Part shown: positions 15,099 to 28,200 of the stretch, one piece after another
Position numbering within the stretch: position 1 is the stretch's first letter
How the letters are laid out: each line of letters opens with the position of its first letter
Assembly: GCA_025642075.2 (NCBI GenBank)
Contig: JAODUO010000081.1
Coordinates: forward strand, 492,001 to 556,000
Length of the DNA stretch: 64,000 nucleotides
Source: Ridgeia piscesae
Taxonomy: Eukaryota; Annelida; Polychaeta; Sabellida; Siboglinidae
Reading direction: 5' to 3'
The notes under the pieces: model-generated
What the model was told of the DNA's origin: nothing
What the model saw: the letters and a program-made list of their open reading frames with translations, nothing else
Databases searched by the model: none
Program-made: the position numbers and the translations under genes

Positions 15099-18000
15099 CA
15101 AACCAAAAGCATAGTAGTCCGTATGGACCTACTGCACTAGGACTGACCAGGATGTGTTTGTAGCGGTGGCCGATTCTCTTCGTGGTCTTCTGCAGCAGGT
15201 CTAGGGCGAGTCTGTGGGGCAGACAACATAGCAGCCCCACACCCAGGGCGTGGTCCACTGGCCACTGACCCAGCACCTACAACACAGGCACAATACACAG
15301 CACCTACAACACAGGCACAATACACAGCACCTACAACACAGGCACAATACACAGCACCTACAACACAGGCACACTACACAGCACTACACAAACACAGCAC
15401 CTACAACACAGGCACAATACACAGCACTACACAAACACAGCACCTACAACACAGGCACAATACACAGCACCTACAACACAGGCACACTACACAGCACCTA
15501 CAATACAGGCACACTACACAAACACAGCACCTACAACACAGGCACACTACACAGCACTACACAAACGCACCTACAACACAGGCACACTACACAAACACAG
15601 CACCTACAACACAGGCACACTACACAGCACTACACAAACACAGCACCTACAACACAGGCACACTACACAGCACTACACAAACACAGCACATACAACACAG
15701 GCACACTACACAGCACTACACAACCACAGCACCTACAACACGGACACACTATGCAGCACTACACGAACACAGCACCTACAACACAGATACACTACTCAGC
15801 ACTACACAAACACAGCACCTACAACACAGACACAATACACAGCACTACACAAACACAGCACCTACAACACAGGCACACTACACAGCACTACACAAACACA
15901 GCACCTACAACACAGACACAATACACAGCACAACACAAACACAGCACCTACAACACAGACACAATACACAGCACTACACAAAACACAGCACCTACATCAC
16001 AGGCACACTACTCAGCACTACACAAACACAGCACCTACAACACGGACACACTACGCAGCACTACACGAACACAGCACCTACAACACAGATACACTACTCA
16101 GCACTACACAAACACAGCACATGCAACACAGGCACACTACACAGCACTACACACTGACACACAACACTACACACTGACACACAACACTACACACCAACAC
16201 TGCGTGTTGACACAGCACCAGACACACTGCGTATGAAGACAACAAACAGACAGCCACTGACGGTGCACCAGTAATATAACCTCCATGTCACAGCGGTACT
16301 CATCCTTGCAAGGCAGGGGTCATTGCTGTGCTACAGTACCCCTGGCTGATTACCTCCACAAACCATGGAAGTGAGCGGACTCGAACTATAAACTATAAGC
16401 AAATGACCCTGCCAACCCCTACATCAGCCGAGGAAATAGCGCAAATACCCGCCCCAATTTGAAGAGGGATACGCGACTGGTGGGAATCCCAATATAATAA
16501 TAATATATAATAATAATAATAATATCACAGTTTGCAGTTTCTTCCGAACGGTGGTGGTTCCTTCTGTCCGGAAGAAATAGTTTCTTCCAGAAGAAACTAT
16601 TTATTTCGGAAGAAATGAATTGAAATAAAATACCTTTAAGCTAGTGCAATTTATATTATAACTCAACAATCCATAATAAATAAGTTTTCTTATTTAAGGA
16701 AATATGGATGATCTATGTACTAAGATATTCACTTGAAGTAAACTTCATAGCTGGTTTAAATGGTTCCATTTGAACACGATTCTTTATAATAATTTGGTTT
16801 AACTGGTCACCCGTGGGTCATTTATGGTTTCTTACTTCAGGTAATCCAGCCTGTCTTGTTCCCACTTAATAGACTATTAAATGGCATCATTAACAAACAG
16901 ACCTGGCAGAACTACCTGGTTGGTAAACCACTTGGTCCACAGGCCACCTCTTGTTGTTATTTACTGGTTCACTGGTGCATTATTGTCACAGGTGAACATG
17001 TTTAGAAGATGTAGACCAAGACACAATATGGGAGCATTTCACTTGCATTAAAATTCCTGTGAAAGCTTTTGCTAGGTGTAACTACTGTGCACATCAGCAT
17101 CAGGTCTTGCAGGAGACAGTAGCACCACAGTGTGCAACAGTTGCACACCAGGTGTGTACACTCAACTGAACTGTCATTTCAGACTTATAAACAAAATAAT
17201 TAAATATTGCAATTGGCTAAGGTGAGTACATTATTGCTATATGCTAAGCACATCTTTCAGCTTACATGTTATGACATATATTAAAAACAAATATACAGCA
17301 TAAAACCATGATGTAGTGGAGATGTATTGATGGCCATTGTGTCAATGGATATTGACTGGATTAAATGTGACACTGGCACGCACCACATGACTTATGGTGG
17401 GTGATAAAAGGGAGCCATGCTGGTTTTGTCTTAGCTGGTTAATAATACAAATATTGGGCAAGAACATCAACATGAACATAAAGACATATACTCTTCATGT
17501 TATCCTAATATTATTTGATAACAACAACATATTAAACAAATCAATAACATATATTAGGTAAGATCATTGTCTACTGTAATAACTTATCTTACACCCTTTC
17601 CTTCTGGAAGAAACTCATTTCTTCCATATGTCCAGATGAAATATGTTTCTTCCAGAATAACCCAAGCCCTGCTGTGTACCTACCTTCATGAGGAGTGAGG
17701 ATGTCATTTGTGTCAACTCACTAAGGCTCTCGGACATCATAGTCTGAAGCAACTTCGAGTTTTGTGTCGGCTGAAACAAACATGAGTAAGTCTACTAGTA
17801 GAATACCTTACTACGTAGACCTCATCAGAATTCTAGAAAACATAAATACCAGAGTGTCTGCGCATGTGTGGAGTAGCTTGTGTTCACGTGAACACGTGGA
17901 TAAACAGATACAAAAGTTATTCAAAGGTATCTTTTAAACAATCTATCATGTATTTGTTATGTAAATCATGTTATCTTTTTTACATTTATCACAAATTAAC

Positions 18001-19237
18001 AGTTTGGATTGTAGAGCAATGTTCATGGCTTCAAGGCCATATTTACACCCCATACAAATTATAATAAGTGTAAAAAATATGCATGTACATATGTATGCAA
18101 TATAACAACCCCAAAATAAAATAAAATTAATTGACATTAAACAGGAGCTGTGATGGTGCCGGCTTAGAAACGTCTGTTTTGGGGAAATGCACGAGTCGTG
18201 ACGTCAGTTGTGGACAATATTTGCCACGACCGCCAGCGTTCTCAGCATTATTTACACAATGCAGCGCAACTGCACTGCACGAGATTACGTCAAAATTATG
18301 ACAGAAGTCACGCTAGAACAATAAATAAAAAACCGGGCATCTTCGGAAGTTTCCGTGAAATGGCAAATTTAGCTAATTTAAAGGCTTTGTTTTATGTCAC
18401 TTACTATTTAAGTTATTTAAATAATTTGGCAGTATCATCTTTGTAAAACCCTCAACCATTTGTTATTAAGGGGCAGAGTAGATTTTATCCCAGGACACCT
18501 TTAAGCAGTAGAAAAAGAGGCTGCTCCCAGAGGCTTGGCCTGTAATAATCTGACTTCAACTGTGTCCTGTGAATGGCTATGGTGACACATGTGAGACAGG
18601 CACACTGACCTGGGAGACATCTGTGAAGCCCACAGTCTCACTGGCAACACACTGTGCAATGGTGGTCACTGTGTCCATGTAGTACTGGACGGCCAGTGAT
18701 AGATGACCGTTGTCCTTGAGTAGAGTGACCACCGGAAGAACAGCTGCGATGAGGCGGTGCAGTGACGAGTCAGTCTTGGGCTCAGTCACTGCCACAGACA
18801 GACAGTAGCACTAGGGGTAATGCAACTGGGGGGTAGACATGCACATTGTACATAAACTGGATTATTATATTTCGTTGTGCTCGTGTCCAGGTAAGTTGTG
18901 CCCATACACCCTGTCATGCCCGGCCTCCCTGGTTCTGCCCTGCCCTGCCCTGCCTAGCCCAACCCTGTCGTGCCTATTCATTGCCTGCTTACGCCTGCAA
19001 GTAGTAGCACACATGGCCATATAATATATACATACAGATATATATATATATATATGTATGTATGTATGTCATGTTCCATTTATCGTGTCTTCAATAATTC
19101 TGTTGTTTCACAATCTGTACGTTTGAGTGAGAATCATCCTAATACCATATACAATATGGTGTCTTTGTTAATCCCCACATTTTGTTTATCCAACCAAAAC
19201 CCTTGGGAACCAAAGTGTGCAGTTAAACAAGACATGA

Positions 19238-19290
<53 letters not shown>

Positions 19291-22200
19291 GAACACTTAT
19301 GTCACACATATACACAACCCTGAGAGGTTGTGAACCTACCTAGAGAAAGGACCTACCTGAGTGTGACACAACAGCGCAGTGGTAGAGAGAAGACATCACT
19401 TGCGAAGATTCCAGCATAAGGCCGTCCTCGTGGAAGAAGTCCTCAAAGGCCCACTCCGTGTAGGGATCCCTCCCTCCTTCTCCCTCTGCCAGGCCGGCTC
19501 TCTACAGGGGCACAGAGACATGTCCTCAACATCCATGTATCGTCACATGATATGTCATGCGTGAGACGCCTAACCAACCAGGAAGCAACAATGCAAAGTG
19601 TGATGGCGACTCATAGGATTTGAAAGTCTGTTGTTTAAATTTACAGCTGTATTTACCTGTACAGACACATTGTGTTGTGTGTCATTTAAATGTACAGACA
19701 CGTTGTGTTGCGTGTCATTTACCTGTACAGACACATTGTGTTGTGTGTCATTTACATGTACAGACACGTTGTGTTGTGTGTCATTTAAATGTACAGACAC
19801 GTTGTGTGTTGTGTGTCATTTACCTGTACAGACACTTTGTGTTGTGTGTCATTTAAATGTACTGACACGTTGTGTTGTGTGTCATTTACATGTACAGACA
19901 CATTGTGTTGTGTGTCATTTACATGTACAGACACGTTGTGTTGTGTGTCATTTAAATGTACAGACACGTTGTGTTGTGTGTCATTTACCTGTACAGACAC
20001 GTTGTGTTGTGTGTCATTTACCTGTACAGACACGTTGTGTTGTGTGTCATTTACCTGTACAGACACGTTGTGTTGTGTTTCATTTAAATGTACAGACACG
20101 TTGTGTGTTGTGTGTCATTTAAATGTACAGACACGTTGTGTGTTGTGTGTCATTTAAATGTACAGACACGTTGTGTGTGTGTCATTTACCTGTACAGACA
20201 CGTTGTGTTGTGTGTCATTTACATGTACAGACACATTGTGTTGTGTGTCATTTACATGTACAGACACGTTGTGTTGTGTGTCATTTAAATGTACAGACAC
20301 GTTGTGTTGTGTGTCATTTACCTGTACAGACACGTTGTGTTGTGTGTCATTTACCTGTACAGACACGTTGTGTTGTGTGTCATTTACCTGTACAGACACG
20401 TTGTGTTGTGTTTCATTTAAATGTACAGACACGTTGTTGTGTTGTGTTTTTTCATTTAAATGTACAGACACGTTGTGTGTTGTTTTTTGTCATTTAAATG
20501 TACAGACACGTTGTTTTTGTTTTGTGGTGTCATTTACCTGTACAGACACGTTGTGTTGTGTGTCATTTACATGTAACCAAGACACTTTTTGTGTTTTTGT
20601 TTTCATTTACCTGTACAGACACGTTGTGTTTTTTGTGTCATTTAAATGTACAGACACGTTTTTGTTGTGTGTCATTTAAATGTACAGACAGTGTGTTGTG
20701 TGTCATTTACCTGTACAGACACGTGTGTTGTTGTCATTTATACCTGTACAGACACGTTGTGTTGTGTGTCATTTACCTGTACAGACACGTGTGTTGTGTG
20801 TCATTTACCTGTACAGACACGTTGTGTTGTGTGTCATTTACCTGTACAGACACGTTGTGTTGTGTGTCATTTACCTGTACAGACACGTTGTGTTGTGTGT
20901 CATTTACCTGTACAGACACGTTGTGTTGTGTGTCATTTACCTGTACAGACACGTTGGTGTTGTGTGTCATTTACCTGTACAGACACATTTGTGTTGTGTG
21001 TCATTTACATGTACAGACACATTGTGTTGTGTGTCATTTACCTGTACAGACACGTTGTGTTGTGTGTCATTTACCTGTACAGACACGTTGTGTTGTGTGT
21101 CAATGTGTTGTGTTTTTCATTTACCTGTACAGACACAGTGTGTTGTGTGTCATTTACCTGTACAGACACAGTGTGTTGTGTGTCATTTACCTGTACAGAC
21201 ACGTGTGTTGTGTGTCATTTACCTGTACAGACACGTGTGTTGTGTGTCATTTACCTGTACAGACACAGTGTGTTGTGTGTCATTTACCTGTACAGACACA
21301 GTGTGTTGTGTGTCATTTACCTGTACAGACACAGTTGTGTTGTGTGTCATTTACCTGTACAGACACAGTGTGTTGTGTGTCATTTACCTGTACAGACACA
21401 GTGTGTTGTGTGTCATTTACCTGTACAGACACATGTGTTGTGTGTCATTTACCTGTACAGACACAGTGTGTTGTGTGTCATTTACCTGTACAGACACAGT
21501 GTGTTGTACAGACATAGTGTGTTGTGTGTCATTTACCTGTACAAACAGTATTGTGTTGTGTGTCATTTACCTGTAAAAGACAGTATTGTGTTGTGTGTCA
21601 TTTACCTGTACAAACAGTATTGTGTTGCGTGTCATTTACCTGTACAGACACAGTGTGTTGTGTGTCATTTACCTGTACAGACACATTGTGATGTGTGTCA
21701 TTTACCTGTACAGACACATTATGTTGTGTCATTTACCTGTACAAACATATTGTGTTGCTGTCATTTACCTGTACAGACAAATTGTGTTGTGTGACATTTA
21801 CCTGTACAGACAGGTTGGTGTCTGTAATGTGACACTGCTGCAGTACGTCGTTGGCCAGACTTGTAGTTGTGCACAAGCGTAGACAGTCAGCCAGCAGATC
21901 TACACAGAACACGACAGTGGAGGAAACGCTACTGCACAGTAACATCGTACACTTTGAGAATGGAAATAACCAAACTGAATAATTAAATAACTCTGCTAAT
22001 AAATTATGACCCAGAACACAAATCTGTGAAAAACACTTGCATATAATATCCTATTTTTATAATCTCATCCCAATTAGTTCTGACCTGACAGGAAGTGAGT
22101 GTGTCTGTTCTAGAGCCTGTGGACTGTAGAGATGCGGTGTTGTAAACGTGTGTGCAGATACTGCATGCGGTCAATACTATGTGATGTAGGAGCAGCATAC

Positions 22201-25200
22201 TATAGAGACTGGGAGTTGTAGAGACTACATGCTATAGAAACCATGGTGTTGTGACGATATGTTGTAGAGACTTTGTATTGTAGAGGTCATATGCTGTAGA
22301 GGCCAGGTTGTAGTAATTGTATGTTGTAAAAACTGCTTTTTAGAGACTATGCCTTGTAGAGACCGTGGCCTACCTGCACTGCAGTGTGTGAGTGCGGCAC
22401 TGGCCAGCTGAGTGACCAGACACGGCAGATCGGTGAAGGCTTCGTTGTGTTGCTGTGAGTCCAGCAGGGAACAGAGGCGGCCTGCTACGTCAAACATCAC
22501 CCTGGCTGTCTCCTGCGTCGGGAGATGTCTACACAGCAGACTGCATCAACACACACTAGCATTCTTATTGCCACGTTTACATGGGTTTCTACTTTTCCTA
22601 AATTCAGTCACCCTCTTATCATTTATTATGGACTTACATAATTAAGACAAAATTAAAGTGATATTATATGACTGACTGAAACAGAATGAAAGAAAGTATT
22701 ATCTGACCCCACCCACTTCTTACACAACCTCTCTGACTTTCTCCCACCTGGGAGGATACAGAATGCCAACTGTAAGAGAGTCACAGAGAATCAATCGTTG
22801 ACCGGCTATCACAGTCCTGCCACACATATATATATTTTTCATAACATTGCCATGTTCTTTTAGTATATTTCATTTATATATCTATCTTATAAATTGGTTA
22901 ATATAAAATATTGATAAAAGTAATGCAAAAACTAAACTATGCCGCGAGAAGAGTCAAAATAAATTAGTCTTTAGGTGTGTCTTGAATGTTGCTAGACAGC
23001 CAGATGTTTAAAGTCGCATGGTAAAGTGTTCTGTAAGAGACATGACTGACCGACACCAGTGCAGGGCTGTGTCCATCCTGCCCTCCTCAATGGCGTCCAC
23101 TGCCAGTTGACCACACAGCACAGCCTCCTTGACCCCCACCACGTGAGCCAGTCTACAGCAAACAGTCGTCACTCATACAAAATGTCTACATAATATCACA
23201 AATAATGCCTCTCCCTCACTCTCTTTCTCTCTAGCATTACCGTGATGACTGCTGACTGAGTAACTACGAGTTATGTACCTCATCATTCCTCACCTCTGTG
23301 ACAAAGCTTGTCCTACATTTAATTGACTTTTTGTTACTATAGTTAATACCATCATTGGAACTAAGGATTTCTCTGTTGCTTAGCTGACACGTTGGTGGCA
23401 ATTGTTCCTTCTACATGCTAGATCTGTTGAACATAGTAGTACAAAGACAACTTCTACAAACTTACTCTTATAAAATGATGTATCACCGTAGTCCCATGTG
23501 TCAACACTTTCATATTGCTTATCAATTTATTTCAAAATCAACTAATCCCTTTTTTTCGAGATGCCTCTGAGTATAAATCAAGTTAACTTATTATTATTCT
23601 AATATTGTTATGGTCAAGTCAATCACCTGTAAATACTGTGACCAGATGGAATGGTCAAACCTGGCTTCCTGTCTCCAAAGTCTCTTGTCTGGCAGTGAGA
23701 CTTGTCTGTCACCTGTCACATAAGGTACAGTCACTGCAGTGTCCTTGAGGCAGACACACGATGTTGAATTAATGAACATAAATATTACATATTAAATAGA
23801 ATTAACATCATTCAACCAGAGTCTGCATTTGACATGCAGGAAGGGACATTGGAATACCTGTGTAACAGTACAATTGTTTTACATTGTGGCAGTGGGTTAG
23901 CTCAGGTAGTGTTCTGTCTCCGTATAAAATATGAATAATCTAGCCAGTTGTACGCTGTACAATAAACAAATAATTCATGATAAGAGCAGCAAATTCTTGA
24001 AACCATATTTACAAAATGAATAAATTATAATTTGTTAACACAAATGACATATATAATTATATATGTTGTACATGTTATGAACTATGATATGGTGAAAGGA
24101 CACAGCTGTGCAATTCATAAGTGAAATTCAAAATAAAATTTCTGATTACATAATAATTACTCTACAATAACAATGTGTCACCTACTGCTTACATAAATTT
24201 ACTTTGTTTAACAACATTCTTGAAAATCATCATGATATTCACTTTACAGTAAATACTTTACTAATAGTCAAAGATAACTGAAGAAAACATTTAACTGTGC
24301 ATTATGTTGTTTCAAATTGTGAAACTGCACTCCTCTATTCTACGTACTTCCCCTGGTGCACCAAGAGAACTGTTTTGAAGGATGGAGACAATTCTTCACT
24401 TAAAAATCAAGACCATTTAAAAACAATTGCTGGAAATTTATATTAACAATTTTCATCTTTGAAAATTACAGAGCAGAACATCAGAAGTTTAGAAGTAGTC
24501 TTGGGAATCCTGAACTTAAAAAACCTATATTTTAATATAAAAATAATGGCTATAGGTAATAAGGTTATTTCTATATTGGGTACAGTAGAACTCCTCATGA
24601 GCAACCACCCCGATTTACGACCACCCACTTTTTACGACCGTATTTTCACTGACTGTCTACGCTGTATAAACGACCTCTCATCAACGACCACGCGGCAAAC
24701 GTGACCAGCAACCATGGCAATTTGACTTTTACCTCTGACGAACGACCATCCGATAAGTGGCCAGCACATTTGTTAACCTAAATGTCGCAACGAACTCTCA
24801 TTAAATGCATGACAAACAGGCGCGCATAATGCCATAAAAACAATAAAATCGCATGAATGATGACGACCATTAATTTTTGCGATCTTTTACTTTCTGACCA
24901 AACTATGAAAACGACAACTAACAGCCGCTAGACTTTTCCTCACATATCTTATATATTCATAAACACACACTATGTTATAAAAATTAAATCACATACATTA
25001 TTGAAACAAATAAAATTCACAAAATAAACTTGCACAAGAACTCGCCGGCAAGACATCATGGCAGACATCGACATTGTCAGTGGCTATGCATAGCTCTGTG
25101 ATTACTGTAATATCCATATTGTGTATGATTAAAGCTTAGAAACTTAGGCAAAATTTTAGGTTAGTTTTGGATAAAATCGGAATCCAGATTTTGCGATACC

Positions 25201-28200
25201 GCGATAAAATATCGACATAACACCACAGTAATCTACGGCCCGCGCGTAACCGCTGCCGGTGATGTCGACTTTAGTTTAGCACGATTTTGATTTGTGAATT
25301 TTATTCTTCACATTAATTTAAATGATTTCATTTTATGACCTAGCATGTGTATATGTAATATGAGTTATTAGAGGGGAAGGTTCGCGGCTGTAAGAGGTAG
25401 TTTTCGTGATTAGATCAGAAAGTAAAAGATCGTTTTGCGCCGCTTGAAAGAACAACAAAATGGCGACCGCGATGCGATTACCCAGACGCTGTGAGGTGGC
25501 AGCACTTTTTAGCCCCTCAGACCTAATTTGAAATAACAAATAATAATGAGAATGCTTTTTATCAAATATTATACAAAAATCAAATGAAAATCAGGATACT
25601 TTTTATCAGATATTTAAAAAAAACGATTCCAAATTAAACTTATATTGAAACATGTCACACATAAAATAAACAGAATAGATAATTTTGTTGTTATTAATGT
25701 GTTGTCTCATTTTTTATTTTGTGTATTTTACTATAGCTTTTTATCACAGGTATACATGCTATATGGACATTACTTACTATGATATGGGTAAATGTATGAA
25801 TTTATCCAAAACGTCAAAATAACCAAACCCCTCACGAGAGACCATCCCTCTTTTAAGACCACTTCATTCCGATTGGGGGGGGCGGTCTTAAATGAGGGGT
25901 TCTACTGTAATTGGATTTTGCAGCCATTTTTTTTAATTGCCACCTTTTCAGAATGCAATATAATCTGAATGCTTTGAATCTTCAAAACGGTCTCCTTTGG
26001 ATGCAAAAGATGTGCCAAACTTAAATAAACAGTGCATACTTTGTTTTACTATCTGCTGGTTATGCGATAACATTTAAGGAATTTATTTAGGTCATACAAA
26101 ATAAAATATTTGGAATACCATGAATTTTTGATGAAAACATTACACAACAGTATGACTAGAGAAAGACTGTCTATGAGAACTACTAACACATGTCTGTCTC
26201 TGTGACAACTACTAACACATGCCTGTCTCTGTGACAACCACTTCTTGCACTGTCTCTGTCGTTTCTCATCATTGCAGTAATCCTCATATGACACAAACTC
26301 TCCAAACTCAACCTAGTGGAACAAGTTTACATAACAAGATCAATGACTCATTATGCAATTAATAGTCGTATAAACTATGCAAAGATAACAATGTCATCAA
26401 CAGTACATCAACAGGCCAATACTATCGTTGCATTATATGCTGTCTTCTAGATTTCCACCGCTTTTCATTTAACAAAAAACAAACAACTGTGGCACTGTCC
26501 CCTTTGTAATACAGCGAATGACACGCCCACCCTCCTCATACACCCATCATGCAGCAGCCACATGTAATCATGTATGCACAAGTTGAAGCAGTCAGGACGC
26601 AACCATGTATACTTACTTGCAGCACACGAATGTTTTGCAAATTAGACAGAAGCTCTTCAAAGTCTTCCTGCTCATCTGCAGCTGAAAACACACCACTGTT
26701 AAATACCTCAATATCTAACTCATGCTATTAACCTGTGTAGTGCTGCCACCAACTACACTTGACAGCACAGACGTATTGTCATCAGTGGTCTCTTAACAAC
26801 AGCTCACCCACCCCTTATAAGTCACAACAGCTGCTGATCCTCTTGTGAGTCACAACAGCTGCTGATCCTCTTGTGAGTCACAACAGCTGCCAATCCCTTG
26901 TGAGTCACAATAGCTGCCGATCCCCTCATGAGTCACAACAGCTGCCAATCCCTTGTGAGTCACAACAGCTGCCAATCCCTTGTGAGTCACAACAGCTGCT
27001 GATCCCCTCATGAGTCATAACAGCTGCCGATCCCCTCATGAGTCATAACAGCTGCCAATCCCTTGTGAGTCACAACAACTACTGATCCCCTTATGAATCG
27101 CAACAACTACTGATCCCCTTATCAATCGCAACTACTGGTCCCCTTATGAATCGCAACAACTACTGAACCCCTTATGAATCGCAACAACTACTGATCCCCT
27201 TATGAATCGCAACAACTACTGATCCCCTTATGAATCGCAACAACTACTGATCCCCTTATGAATCGCAACTACTGAACCCCTTATGAATCGCAACAACTAC
27301 TGAACCCCTTATGAATCGCAACAACTACTGATCCCCTTATGAATCGCAACAACTACTGATCCCCTTATGAATCGCAACAACTACTGAACCCCTTATGAAT
27401 CGCAACAACTACTGATCCCCTTATGAATCGCAACAACTACTGAACCCCTTATGAATCGCAACAACTACTGATCCCCTTATGAATCGCAACAACTACTGAT
27501 CCCCTTATGAATCGCAACAACCACTGATCCCCTTATGAATCGCAACAACCACTGAACCCCTTATGAATCGCAACAACCACTGAACCCCTTATGAATCGCA
27601 ACAACTACTGAACCCCTTATGAATCGCAACAACTACTGATCCCCTTATGAATCGCAACAACTACTGATCCCCTTATGAATCGCAACAACTACTGAACCCC
27701 TTATGAATCGCAACAACTACTGATCCCCTTATGAATCGCAACAACTACTGATCCCCTTATGAATCGCAACAACCACTGAACCCCTTATGAATCGCAACAA
27801 CTACTGATCCCCTTATGAATCGCAACAACTACTGATCCCCTTATGAATCGCAACAACTACTGATCCCCTTATGAATCGCAACAACTACTGATCCTCTTGC
27901 CGTTGTTTTGCAAAAATAAAGCGTGAAACAGTAATTTCACAAAATGCCTAAAAATATCAGTCATTACATGAAATGACAGATTTTCAGTTTGACATGTTAT
28001 TTGTGTATATATGTTGCTGTAAGTAGACAAGTCTGCTATACAGTGCTTGGGGTGTATTTAATTGATTAAACCTAAGAGTAGTAGTTGTGAAATAAAATGA
28101 ACATAATACAACTACTTTTTTGTAGTCCTACAACACAATTAACCCCAGTGAGTGCTGCACAGCATGAGTTGGTGTTGTGTTGGAAAGTTCACCCACCCAA

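Noticed and set aside
20498..21794. Plus-strand cysteine-rich frames up to 382 codons
   Set aside because: Antisense translation of the 33-bp donor array of e31.
24443..24704. Opposed 61- and 81-codon frames at the left of the Tigger-like element
   Set aside because: They run across the transposon end and have no recognisable content.
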